32,723 nt of DNA from Cytophagales bacterium (GTDB lineage Bacteria; Bacteroidota; Bacteroidia; Cytophagales; Thermoflexibacteraceae): NCBI GenBank assembly GCA_947457925.1, contig CANGYA010000021.1, forward strand, positions 1 to 32,723, read 5' to 3'. Under the pieces are notes generated by a model, which ran no database searches, was not told the DNA's origin, and saw only the letters and a list, made by a program, of their open reading frames with translations. Within the stretch, counting starts at the first letter, position 1, and each line of letters opens with the position of its first letter. This document shows, piece by piece, positions 1-7,353 of this stretch. The translations under genes and the position numbers were made by a program.

Positions 1-65
1 CTCCAAATTAGCAAATTCAATCTAAATCAAAAGCAAAATCTACAACTTTGCTCCAAAAATAAACG

Positions 66-103
66 CAAAAAAAGATGATACCTTTAGGGTATCATCTTTT
101 TGC
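66..103. terminator. Bidirectional hairpin terminator
   Basis: A 14-bp perfect inverted repeat (69-82 and 88-101) with a 5-nt loop is flanked by A and T runs on both sides, so it could stop transcripts from either strand. It lies directly downstream of the minus-strand barrel gene that ends at 126. Its arm (AAGATGATACC) resembles, but is not identical to, the AAGATG-type palindromes seen elsewhere in the window. Confidence 0.75.
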
Positions 104-125
104 ATATCATAAAAGCACTATTGGA

Positions 126-884
126 TTATTTACCACCGATAGGGAAACCTAAACCAACTTGTACGCTGAACTGACGGCTTCTCCAAGTTTCATTACCAAT
201 CAATATATTAGAGTTGTCTGTAGGGGTTGCTTTAGAAAAAATATCAATCATATTTTTGTTTCTAATATCAGACAAGCCATGACGGTAACGAGCATCAATA
301 GTCAATACGGCAAAACGCAAGTTGAAATCAACACCTGCACCAACCAAAACACCAAAATCTAATGGTTGCAACGCATCATCTACTTGTATTTTGTCTTGGA
401 ATGGTGTAGCACCATTTAAACCTGAAAATCTAAATGTATTGTGAGGATTGATAGTGAATGATGGACCTACAAAGAAATAAGGCTCATAAACAGACAATAC
501 AGGTATTTTGCATTGCAACACAGGGTTTAACTGCACATTGTACGACATGAAGTCACCACTGCTCATTGTTGTACCACTGTGAAAACGCATATTTGCTGCA
601 CCAGCTTGTGAGAAAGCTGCCTCAAATGCTACAGCTACCCAGTCATTGAAACTGTATTTTACAAAAGCTCCAGCTTGGATGCCCGGAATAAAATTAGTAG
701 TTTCTGTACTGTTGTTAATTACAAATCTGCTTGCATTTACGCCAGCTCTTAGTCCTACCATTAATTTGCTTTTGGTGCTGTCAGACTTTGCGGCTGTGTC
801 TTGTGCAGACGCAGTATTTAATCCTAACGTGCAGATAGCAGCCAAAGCTACCAATAAGCTGAAAGTTTTAAGGATTTTTTTCAT
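126..884 (-). CDS. PorT-like outer-membrane beta-barrel protein
   Basis: 252 aa. The protein has a Sec signal peptide (residues 1-28, MKKILKT, hydrophobic core, cleavage near ASA-Q). The rest is built of alternating hydrophobic/polar strands with the pattern of small outer-membrane barrels (family often annotated 'porin family' or 'PorT family'), such as GLRAGVNAS near the mature N-terminus and FSVQVGLGFP near the end. An upstream in-frame TTG/ATG would add 32 residues before the signal peptide; I chose the ATG at 884 because the signal peptide begins there and a -7 box lies upstream at 927-934. The substrate and role cannot be read from sequence. It stands alone, with a terminator hairpin just after the stop. 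Confidence 0.85.
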   Translation of the reverse strand: MKKILKTFSLLVALAAICTLGLNTASAQDTAAKSDSTKSKLMVGLRAGVNASRFVINNSTETTNFIPGIQAGAFVKYSFNDWVAVAFEAAFSQAGAANMRFHSGTTMSSGDFMSYNVQLNPVLQCKIPVLSVYEPYFFVGPSFTINPHNTFRFSGLNGATPFQDKIQVDDALQPLDFGVLVGAGVDFNLRFAVLTIDARYRHGLSDIRNKNMIDIFSKATPTDNSNILIGNETWRSRQFSVQVGLGFPIGGK

Positions 885-926
885 GGATTGTAAGTGTTTT
901 CTAAGTTTATTAATTGAATCTAAACA

Positions 927-961
927 CAAATTTAGGTATTCAAACGAAAATAAAAAACAAA
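927..961 (-). promoter_or_regulatory. Bacteroidota-type promoter for the 126-884 barrel gene
   Basis: On the minus strand TAAATTTG (927-934) matches the Bacteroidota -7 consensus TAnnTTTG, and TTTG lies 23 nt upstream at 958-961 as a -33 element. The leader to the ATG at 884 is about 40 nt. A second TATATTTG lies further upstream (1011-1018, minus) and could be an alternative start. Confidence 0.55.
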
Positions 962-1138
962 TGCTGTATAAAAACAGCAATTTCGCCTCTTAGCTCGTTA
1001 GGGTTTGGGGCAAATATAACTACTTTTCTGAACTGTAAAAACCTTTGCCACAAAATTTTAGTTTTTAGGCGTTTTTTTACCTCAAATTGTTGCCTTTTTG
1101 GGTAATATCGTCAATAAATGTATTAAAAAGTAATAGAC

Positions 1139-1561
1139 ATGGAAATTAACATGAATACGCCAGCGTTGCTGTTCCCTACGGTGTCGCTAATTTTGTTAGC
1201 CTATACCAATAGATTTTTGGCTATTGCCAATTTGGTCAGAAACCTACATTCTCAATACGAAAAAAACCACAACGAAAAAGTATTGGTACAAATCAATAAT
1301 TTGCGGAGGCGGTTAGAAATGATACGGTATATGCAAGGTTTCGGGGTGTCTAGTTTATTTACGGCTATCGTCTGTATGTTTTTCTTGTATATGGGGTGGC
1401 AGTACATTGCCAATGCTATTTTCGGTATCAGTTTATTGTTATTGATGCTGTCTTTAAGTTTTTCTTTGCGAGAAATTTTGGTGTCTATCAATGCCCTCAA
1501 TATTTTGTTAAGTGATATGGACAAAGAAATTCATGAACAAAAACACAAACAACAATCATGA
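1139..1561 (+). CDS. DUF2721 family membrane protein
   Basis: 140 aa. It matches the DUF2721 pattern: an N-terminal membrane segment containing TPALLFPTVSLILLAYTNRF, then a charged region with NLVRNLHSQYE and the linker RRRLEMIRYMQ, then two further helices at about residues 70-110 and a charged C-terminus. The family is a small integral inner-membrane protein of unknown function. A second possible start is Met5. It is a single gene between two outer-membrane barrel genes, with no obvious operon partner. Confidence 0.8.
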   Translation: MEINMNTPALLFPTVSLILLAYTNRFLAIANLVRNLHSQYEKNHNEKVLVQINNLRRRLEMIRYMQGFGVSSLFTAIVCMFFLYMGWQYIANAIFGISLLLLMLSLSFSLREILVSINALNILLSDMDKEIHEQKHKQQS

Positions 1562-1680
1562 GAAGTTTTTAGTAGGTGCTGTAACATTTGTAATATATTT
1601 TCTTAGTATCTCGTTAGTAATCTAATAATTTTTCGGATATTAACATAGTAAATTAACAATCAATTCCTTATTTTATTTTT

Positions 1681-2403
1681 ATGACCAACAAATTTTTAGG
1701 AGCTTTCATAGCTCTTTTCTTATCGTTAGTATTTCAGGCACAAGCCCAAAAATTTGGGATTGGTGTAAAAGGTGGGTTAAATTTTGCCACTTCATCGGGC
1801 AATTCAACCTTTGGGCTTTCAAGCACAAGTCTTTCTGCCTCTGCCCTTACAAGTAATTTCACAGGTTTTAATGGTGGTATCTATGCCATCATTCCTTTTG
1901 GTGCATTGATGGGCTTACAAGTAGAGGCAAACTATATGCAGCAAGGTTACAAAGCCACAGGCACTTCTGCCAACAACCTTAGCATCTCTTTTGACGAAAC
2001 TCGTACCCTGAACTACTACCAAGTACCTCTATTAGCTCGGTTGTCTTTTGGTACAGACCTTATTAAAGTGTGGGGCAATGCAGGTTTGTACGGTGCTTTC
2101 TTGTCAAGTGCCTCCTTGAAAAGTTCGGTTACTGTGGCAGGCGGTATCACAGGGGCTGCTTCTACTACTGCCTTCGAACAAGACGTAACTAAAAACATCA
2201 AAGGCTTTGACTTTGGTGGTGTGCTTGGGGCTGGCGTTGGTTATGGTGTAGGCAGAGGCTATATTACCTTAGATGCTCGTTATAATTATGGTTTCATGGA
2301 AATTCACGATTCACAAATCAACCTGAATACTTTGTATAACAATAGTGCTTCTGGACAAAACAGAGTGATTACAGTGAGTTTGGGTTATTTATTTACTTTC
2401 TAA
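1681..2403 (+). CDS. PorT-like outer-membrane beta-barrel protein
   Basis: 240 aa with a signal peptide of about 22 residues (MTNKFLGAFIALFLSLVFQA, cleavage near AQA-Q). It has glycine/aromatic beta-strand repeats (FGIGVKGGLNFAT, GLQVEANYMQQGY, ITLDARYNYG) and ends in Phe (GYLFTF), the usual BAM recognition signature for outer-membrane insertion. Ser/Thr-rich stretches at about residues 38-60 and 140-160 are likely external loops. It resembles the barrel at 126-884 in layout but is not a close copy. Its function is unknown. Confidence 0.85.
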   Translation: MTNKFLGAFIALFLSLVFQAQAQKFGIGVKGGLNFATSSGNSTFGLSSTSLSASALTSNFTGFNGGIYAIIPFGALMGLQVEANYMQQGYKATGTSANNLSISFDETRTLNYYQVPLLARLSFGTDLIKVWGNAGLYGAFLSSASLKSSVTVAGGITGAASTTAFEQDVTKNIKGFDFGGVLGAGVGYGVGRGYITLDARYNYGFMEIHDSQINLNTLYNNSASGQNRVITVSLGYLFTF

Positions 2404-2421
2404 GTTTTTATCTCACCCCAA

Positions 2422-2449
2422 CCCCTCTTTAAATGGAGAGGGGAATTTT
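2422..2449 (+). terminator. GC-rich hairpin and T-run downstream of the barrel gene
   Basis: CCCCTCT (2422-2428) pairs with AGAGGGG (2437-2443) and is followed by AATTTTTT. It is part of the CCCTC/GAGGG palindromic repeat family found at 4113, 5219, 13545, 24110, 25583, 28737 and 28818, so it may be both a dispersed repeat and a functional terminator. Confidence 0.6.
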
Positions 2450-2506
2450 TTGCCGTCTTTTAACATTCTTTGTTACTTATTTCTTACCTTACTTCACTAA
2501 CATTCT

Positions 2507-2514
2507 TACTTTTG
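2507..2514 (+). promoter_or_regulatory. -7 box upstream of porX
   Basis: TACTTTTG matches TAnnTTTG and sits 26 nt before the porX ATG. No convincing -33 TTTG is seen at the usual spacing. Confidence 0.4.
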
Positions 2515-2539
2515 TAGCCATCACTAAAACCTCTCACGT

Positions 2540-4099
2540 ATGCAAACCTACCAAATTTTATGGGCAGATGACGAAATAGAGTTATTGAAACCCCACATCT
2601 TATTTTTAGAAAAAAAAGGTTATCAAATTACCCCTGTGAATAGTGGCTCTGATGCCGTAGATAAATTTCAAGAAGATAACTATGATGCGGTCTTTTTAGA
2701 TGAAAATATGCCCGGTATGTCTGGCTTAGAAGTTTTGAACCAACTCAAAGCCCTGAAACCACATATTCCTGTGATTATGATTACTAAAAGTGAAGAAGAA
2801 CACATTATGGAGGAGGCTATTGGGGCAAAAATTGCAGATTATTTAATCAAACCCCTGAACCCCAACCAAATATTATTGTCTGTCAAAAAAATTTTAGATG
2901 GGAAAAGATTAGTCAATGAAAAAACGAATCAACAGTACCAACAAGATTTTAGAAATATCAGTATGGCATTTGGCGAAGTCCTCAACCATTCAGACTGGGT
3001 AGATGTATATAAAAAATTGATATACTGGGAGTTAGAAATAGAAAAGACAGGTAGCAAGGATATGTATGAAGTCTTGGAAATGCAAAAAGCAGAGGCAAAC
3101 GGCAATTTCGCAAGTTTTATTAGAGATAATTATGAATATTGGTTGAACAACCCAGACGCAGACAAGCCGATTTTATCACATCAATTATTGCGAAAAAATG
3201 TCTTTCCGTTATTGAGTGATGTGCCTTTGTTTTTGATTGTGATAGATAATTTGCGGTATGACCAATGGAAAATTTTAGAACCTATCATTGCCGAATTTTT
3301 TAATATAGAAGAAGAATCTGCCTATTATTCTATTCTGCCAACCACTACAGCGTATGCCCGCAACAGTTTGTTTGCAGGTATGATGCCCTTAGACATAGAA
3401 AAATATTCGCCTGAATATTGGGTGGGAGATGATGAGGAAGGTTTGAAAAATAATTTTGAAAAAGAATTATTGCAGAAAAATTTGGTCAAAAATAAATACC
3501 AAAACCTGAAAATGTCTTACCACAAAATTATTCACAACCAACAAGGCAAAAATTTATTAGATTCTTTCAAAAATCTATTGCACAACCAACTGAATGCCAT
3601 TGTCTATAACTTTGTGGATATGCTCTCTCATGCACGCACAGATACCGAAATGATACGAGAGTTAGCCCCAGACGAGGCGGCGTACAGGTCTTTAACAAAA
3701 TCTTGGTTTCTACATTCGCCATTAATGGAACTGTTGAAAAAAATAGCTGCCACTACGCCTAAATGTATGGTCGTGATTACGACAGACCACGGCACCATAC
3801 GCACCAAAGAACCCTACAAGATTATTGGCGACAGAAACACCAACACCAATTTGAGGTATAAGCAAGGCAAAAACTTGGATTATGACAAAAAGCACGTTTT
3901 AGTAGCAAAAAGACCAGAGTCTTTTATGTTACCCAAAACCAATGTTTCTACGTCTTATGTATTTGCTACACAAGATTCTTTCTTTGCGTACCCCAATAAC
4001 TACAACCATTATGTAAAGTATTACAAGGATACTTTCCAACATGGTGGTATTTCTTTGGAAGAGATGATTATACCATTTGTAATTTTAAATCCGAAATAA
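2540..4099 (+). CDS. porX: PorX, type IX secretion response regulator with PglZ domain
   Basis: 519 aa. Residues 1-120 form a CheY-like receiver: acidic pocket D10/D11, phospho-acceptor D54 in FLDENMPG, T82/K83 and K104 in YLIKPL. A helical linker follows (about 120-225), then a PglZ/alkaline-phosphatase-superfamily domain (about 225-519) with VIDNLRYDQW (metal-type D236), LPTTTAYARNSLFAG (likely nucleophile Thr about 268-270), VDMLSHARTD and TTDHGT. This architecture and length are those of PorX, which in Porphyromonas and Flavobacterium controls type IX secretion genes with the kinase PorY. The PglZ part of PorX homologues is a zinc-dependent phosphodiesterase acting on cyclic oligonucleotides. 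No porY or T9SS structural gene lies in this window. Confidence 0.93.
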   Translation: MQTYQILWADDEIELLKPHILFLEKKGYQITPVNSGSDAVDKFQEDNYDAVFLDENMPGMSGLEVLNQLKALKPHIPVIMITKSEEEHIMEEAIGAKIADYLIKPLNPNQILLSVKKILDGKRLVNEKTNQQYQQDFRNISMAFGEVLNHSDWVDVYKKLIYWELEIEKTGSKDMYEVLEMQKAEANGNFASFIRDNYEYWLNNPDADKPILSHQLLRKNVFPLLSDVPLFLIVIDNLRYDQWKILEPIIAEFFNIEEESAYYSILPTTTAYARNSLFAGMMPLDIEKYSPEYWVGDDEEGLKNNFEKELLQKNLVKNKYQNLKMSYHKIIHNQQGKNLLDSFKNLLHNQLNAIVYNFVDMLSHARTDTEMIRELAPDEAAYRSLTKSWFLHSPLMELLKKIAATTPKCMVVITTDHGTIRTKEPYKIIGDRNTNTNLRYKQGKNLDYDKKHVLVAKRPESFMLPKTNVSTSYVFATQDSFFAYPNNYNHYVKYYKDTFQHGGISLEEMIIPFVILNPK

Positions 4100-4112
4100 A
4101 ACTATAAAAAAA

Positions 4113-4133
4113 CCCTCTCCACAACGGAGAGGG
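4113..4133. terminator. Palindromic repeat/terminator between convergent genes
   Basis: CCCTCTCC and GGAGAGGG form an 8-bp perfect stem with a 5-nt loop (ACAAC), flanked by A-runs. It sits between porX (+) and the lipoprotein gene (-) and belongs to the GC-rich CCCTC-family repeats. Confidence 0.65.
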
Positions 4134-4159
4134 AAAAGTTGAAAGAAGTTATTATGTAA

Positions 4160-4705
4160 TTATTGTATGACCAAAGGAAATTCTACATCTACATCTGTTT
4201 CTCCATTATTTACCGTAGAAGTAGCTGTTTTAATACCTACCAAATGTTTTAAAACCACTCGCAACTTACCTGTGCTGGCAGCACCTGTGGCGTGTTCAGA
4301 CTGTAGCCCCAAGTTAAAACCTTTTGAGTCTTTATCCATGTATTTGTGGGTTAGGTTTGCAGTAGTTACCACATAAAATACTTGATGTTCATTGGCTTCA
4401 GTTAATATTTCTGGTGTAATATTGACTGATGGCGTTTTAGATTCATCTAAAAATTCAGTCATTACACTATAAGTTGTATTTGCTTTTAGGTTCACATTAG
4501 AAATTTCAGGGGCTTTCCCACCTGCTCCGTCTGTATCTCTCCAAGTCGCCACTATTTTTTCTGTGATATTTGCCTTATTGGTATAAGTCAAACGTACAGT
4601 GGTGATTAGCTCACTGTCATTGTGCTTATGGTCGTGGTCGTGGTCATCTTTTTTACAAGCTACTGCTGCAAAGGCTAAAGCTGCTACTACGAATAATTTT
4701 TTCAT
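4160..4705 (-). CDS. His/Asp-rich lipoprotein, probable metal-related surface or periplasmic protein
   Basis: 181 aa. Residues 1-18 form a lipoprotein signal (MKKLFVVAALAFAAVAC) with the acylated Cys in AAVAC. This is followed at once by KKDDHDHDHKH, a cluster of His and Asp typical of zinc or copper binding. The rest is a beta-rich domain with ELITTVRLTYTN, WRDTDGAGG, NANEHQVFYVV-like strands and FPLVIQ at the end. This resembles the Bacteroidota group often labelled 'type 1 periplasmic binding fold superfamily protein', commonly found beside TonB receptors. I chose the ATG at 4705 over the longer frame because the signal peptide starts there. The promoter is overlaid by two palindromes (4721-4764), so metal-dependent repression is likely by inference. 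Confidence 0.7.
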   Translation of the reverse strand: MKKLFVVAALAFAAVACKKDDHDHDHKHNDSELITTVRLTYTNKANITEKIVATWRDTDGAGGKAPEISNVNLKANTTYSVMTEFLDESKTPSVNITPEILTEANEHQVFYVVTTANLTHKYMDKDSKGFNLGLQSEHATGAASTGKLRVVLKHLVGIKTATSTVNNGETDVDVEFPLVIQ

Positions 4706-4720
4706 GGTGTTTTTGTGTTT

Positions 4721-4764
4721 TTGCAATATTGTTGCAAATATAGCTTTTTGCAACAATATTGCAA
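4721..4764 (-). promoter_or_regulatory. Twin palindromic operator overlapping a promoter (Fur/Zur-type candidate)
   Basis: Two 17-bp sites of the form TTGCAA-N5-TTGCAA lie at 4721-4737 and 4748-4764. They are mirror copies, giving a 20-bp perfect inverted repeat (4719-4738 and 4747-4766). On the minus strand the -7 box TATATTTG (4735-4742) lies between and partly inside the first site, and the second site covers the -33 region. A repressor bound here would block RNA polymerase. The His-rich lipoprotein immediately downstream suggests a metal-sensing Fur-family repressor, but that assignment is inference. Confidence 0.6.
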
Positions 4765-4904
4765 AATTTTGTGGATAAAAAGGTAGTTAGCACAGTGAAC
4801 TATCTTACCAGACGAAGTACAAAAAGCACTTCATTTTTTACAAGAAAAAAAGGCTTTTTTAGAAGAACTTTATGCTATTCAAAGCCAAACAAAGTTTGGT
4901 CTTA

Positions 4905-5032
4905 TACCAAGTTATAAGTAGTATTTAGTTCAATGCGTAAAGATGTCATCTTTTGTAAAAACAGCAAAATTGCAAGTTTCTACACTTGTAAAAAGATGAC
5001 ATCTTTGGACTGTATCTAATCTATAATTGGTA
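4905..5032. mobile_element. MITE family 1, copy 1 (128 bp, TACCAA ends, TTA duplication)
   Basis: The element starts TACCAAGTTATA and ends TATAATTGGTA. It is flanked by direct TTA repeats at 4902-4904 and 5033-5035. Inside are two inverted copies of a 15-bp near-palindrome built on AAAGATGTCATCTTT (4939-4953 and 4992-5006), so the RNA would fold into a long cruciform. It is about 75% or more identical to the copy at 15296-15425. It has no coding capacity and must be mobilised in trans. Confidence 0.8.
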
Positions 5033-5193
5033 TTACAACAACTGTTAAAAAAGCATGGGTATAGCGAAGAAAACCACCAACAAATAATAGAACTATTGAA
5101 GAAGAATGAGCAAAAAGAGTATATCAAGTATGCTATTTTTAGACAAAGAACAGAAGACTTGGCTATTTTAGCAGCAAAAAAGCCAGAAATAAT

Positions 5194-5271
5194 AGAGTTT
5201 ATGAATAACTCCTTTTTAGCCCTCCCTGTCGGGAGGGTTGGGGCTATAGCAAAAAATTATTCATAAACTCT
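5194..5271. mobile_element. MITE family 2, copy 1 (78 bp, AGAGTTTATGAATAA ends, AAT duplication)
   Basis: Perfect 15-bp terminal inverted repeats AGAGTTTATGAATAA / TTATTCATAAACTCT are flanked by direct AAT repeats at 5191-5193 and 5272-5274. The interior holds a GC-rich hairpin (CCCTCC CTGTC GGGAGG) of the kind found on its own elsewhere in the window. Related copies lie at 16172-16288, 28717-28786 and 28788-28886. Confidence 0.8.
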
Positions 5272-5521
5272 AATGGATATAATTCTTTGTTCTTCTGATA
5301 GTATAGAGAGTGCCTTTGCTCAACTCAAACAGAACATTAATTGGAGTGCCGAATCACCTCATTCGAGCAGACAAATGACAGTGTTTGTACTTACATTGGC
5401 TAGTATTGGCAGTGCTTATTCGGAACAAGAAGCCAAAAAAGCCTTAGAAACAGTTAAGGAAAAAGACCTTAAAAACTACCGCCCCCAGTCCAACACAAAA
5501 ACTGGAGGACAAAAGGAGTGA

Positions 5522-5712
5522 ATCCTGAACAACCTACCCTTTAGGTTGCAAGGTTAATAATATAATTTTAAATATTTACAGGTGAAGTAATTATTAAAAA
5601 TATACAAAAAACTTACTTGTACATAATTTTAAATTAACCATGTACCCTAAAGGGTGCGATATTTTTTATATTACGCAACTTATGTTAATTAATAATTGTG
5701 CTTTAGCACTTA
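5522..5712. other. Intergenic stretch with repeat remnants
   Basis: No gene is seen. The stretch holds small palindromes around CCCTTTAGG (5535-5545) and TACCCTAAAGGGTGC (5643-5657). At 5671-5712 is a stretch similar to 25631-25676 (ACGCAACT, GTTAATTA, TAGCACTTA in the same order), probably one end of a dispersed repeat. Confidence 0.45.
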
Positions 5713-6426
5713 TTAGGTTTCGCTGCCATCACCTACAAATTTGTAACCTACACCCTTGACGGTACGAATATAATTGTCGCCTATTTTTTCACGCACCCTA
5801 CGTATATGCACATCTACGGTTCTTGCTAATACGTACACATCAGACCCCCAAATATTATGGAGTAATTCATCTCTGTTATATACCTTGTTGGGGTTTTGTG
5901 CCAAAAAAAACAGTAATTCAAATTCTTTTTTGGGCAAAGCTATTTCTTTTCCGCCTTTGGTCAGCGTATAACTGGTTCTGTCTATTACAAATTCATTGAT
6001 TGTTAAAACTTCTCCGCCATCTTCTGTGGTGGCTGCACGTTGGGCTTCACGTCTGAACAACCCATTGATACGGCTCATCAAGGCACGAGGTTTAATAGGT
6101 TTTGTCAAATAGTCGTCTGCACCTACATCAAAGGCAGCCACTTCGGAGTATTCCTCTGTGCGAGCTGTAAGAAAAATAATGTATGTATTCAACATTTCGG
6201 GCAGAGTACGCAGTTGCCTACACGCCTCCACACCGTCCATGACGGGCATCATAATATCCATCAAAATCAGTTCGGGCAAGAAAGATTTTGCTACATTCAG
6301 AGCTTTTTTGCCATCAGCAGCCGTTTTTACTTCATAGCCTTCTTTTTCTAAGTTATATTTTAGCATTTCTAAAATATCTGCCTCGTCATCTACTATCAAC
6401 ACTCTGTTTTTCTTCGTTGTATTCAT
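5713..6426 (-). CDS. OmpR/PhoB-family response regulator
   Basis: 237 aa. The receiver domain spans residues 6-122: acidic pair D13/D14, phospho-acceptor D57 in LILMDIMMP, T87 in FLTAR and K109 in YLTKPIKP. The winged-helix DNA-binding domain spans about 140-233, with LPKKEFELLFFLAQNP, the recognition helix RTVDVHIRRVREKIG and the wing IRTVKGVGYKF. It is a transcription factor activated by phosphorylation, of the PhoB/RprY type common in Bacteroidota. The ATG at 6426 was preferred to a TTG 9 nt upstream. No histidine kinase gene lies next to it, so its partner is encoded elsewhere. A -7-like TATTTTTG (6454-6461, minus) lies about 30 nt upstream. Confidence 0.9.
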   Translation of the reverse strand: MNTTKKNRVLIVDDEADILEMLKYNLEKEGYEVKTAADGKKALNVAKSFLPELILMDIMMPVMDGVEACRQLRTLPEMLNTYIIFLTARTEEYSEVAAFDVGADDYLTKPIKPRALMSRINGLFRREAQRAATTEDGGEVLTINEFVIDRTSYTLTKGGKEIALPKKEFELLFFLAQNPNKVYNRDELLHNIWGSDVYVLARTVDVHIRRVREKIGDNYIRTVKGVGYKFVGDGSET

Positions 6427-6578
6427 TGTCCACAATGCAGGTTAATCAGTCCCCAAAAATACACTTTGTAAATGGAATATAGTATTACATAGTCGTTAAA
6501 TCCAAGTGAACTTATAAGCAAAAAAAGTAGAAAATGTCAAACATTCTCTACTTTCTGTACTAAGCTAAGATAGCTGAA

Positions 6579-7199
6579 TTATTTTTTACGACCACCACTC
6601 AAAGAAAAACCAACGCCTACATGGAAACGCAATGTTCTGTTGTAGTTTGCAGGTAAACCTTCTCTTTCTGTGGCGAATGTAGTTGTAAAGCCGTGCATAT
6701 AACGAGCATCAAAGAACATAGAAATATTCCCATTTTTAGTTAAGTCTTTGTTGAAGCCTACACCAATGATACCCGCAAATTCAAATTTTGCAGGAGCAGA
6801 CCCAGGTGAGTACATTTTATCATTTTCTAACAAAAAGTTAAAGCTTGGGCCTATCATTACTTTTGGTCTGATAGTCGTGTATTTACGTAAGAAGAAATAT
6901 TCGAAACGAACTGGTACTTCTGCATAAGCAATACGAGTAGCAGTATTACCAGCACCTTGCCAATATCTTTCCGCATGGAATGCCTCGACACCAAAGCCGT
7001 ACTCTTCGCCTTTTTCGATAGCAAAATATACACCCATATTAGAACCTAATACTGGTGAAGAAGACAGATTATCTACGTTAAGACCACCTTTTACACCGAT
7101 TGTTGGATGCCATTGAGCAAAGGCATTACCAGAGAATAAAAAAAACAGGGAGGCTGCAAACAATAATTTCCCCGTTACTTTTGCTAAGTTTGCTTTCAT
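6579..7199 (-). CDS. Small outer-membrane beta-barrel protein
   Basis: 206 aa. A Sec signal peptide covers residues 1-28 (cleavage near AFA-Q). Beta-strand patterns follow: TIGVKGGLNVDNL, GFGVEAFHAERY, VPVRFEYFFLRKY, KVMIGPSFNFLLEN, GIIGVGFNKDL and a final FHVGVGFSLSGG. It has the same general PorT-like fold and N-terminal GVKGGLN motif as the barrels at 126, 1681 and 29453, but the sequences are clearly divergent. Its function is not known. The final RKK after the last strand is unusual for a barrel that normally ends in an aromatic residue. Confidence 0.8.
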   Translation of the reverse strand: MKANLAKVTGKLLFAASLFFLFSGNAFAQWHPTIGVKGGLNVDNLSSSPVLGSNMGVYFAIEKGEEYGFGVEAFHAERYWQGAGNTATRIAYAEVPVRFEYFFLRKYTTIRPKVMIGPSFNFLLENDKMYSPGSAPAKFEFAGIIGVGFNKDLTKNGNISMFFDARYMHGFTTTFATEREGLPANYNRTLRFHVGVGFSLSGGRKK

Positions 7200-7275
7200 A
7201 CTTTTTGAGTTATTTTGGGTTTATGTAAGGGTTTCTATTACAATAACATAACTGCAAAGGTATGAAAAAAATATA

Positions 7276-7283
7276 TACTTTTG
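7276..7283 (+). promoter_or_regulatory. -7 box upstream of the GT4 gene
   Basis: TACTTTTG matches TAnnTTTG. It lies 70 nt upstream of the glycosyltransferase ATG and between it and the divergent barrel gene. Confidence 0.4.
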
Positions 7284-7353
7284 CAGTCTCGAGAACAAAA
7301 ATAAAGTTTTAATTCTAAATACCTCAAACAATTTTCAATTTTTTTCGCCAAAA

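Larger units (their letters stand above)
4799..5521 (+). pseudogene. Degenerate transposase-like gene interrupted by two miniature elements
   Basis: Three coding-like pieces lie in different frames. 4799-4904 encodes a segment with LPDEVQKALHFLQEKKAF. 5033-5193 encodes one with LLKKHGYSEENHQQIIELL and AIFRQRTEDLAILAAKKPE. 5275-5521 encodes one with DSIESAFAQLK, then SSRQMTVFVLTLASIGSAYS and KALETVKEKDLKNYR. The SDSIES-FxxLK pattern resembles the region around the catalytic Glu of several IS transposases, so I read this as an IS remnant. A miniature element with a 3-bp target duplication separates each pair of pieces. Even after removing both elements and one copy of each duplication, the pieces do not share a frame, so the gene had also decayed by small indels. 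The IS family is not certain. Confidence 0.5.

Noticed and set aside
4113-5271. A CRISPR array suggested by repeated short palindromes.
   Set aside because: The repeats are irregularly spaced, inverted and of different families, with no constant spacer length and no cas gene.
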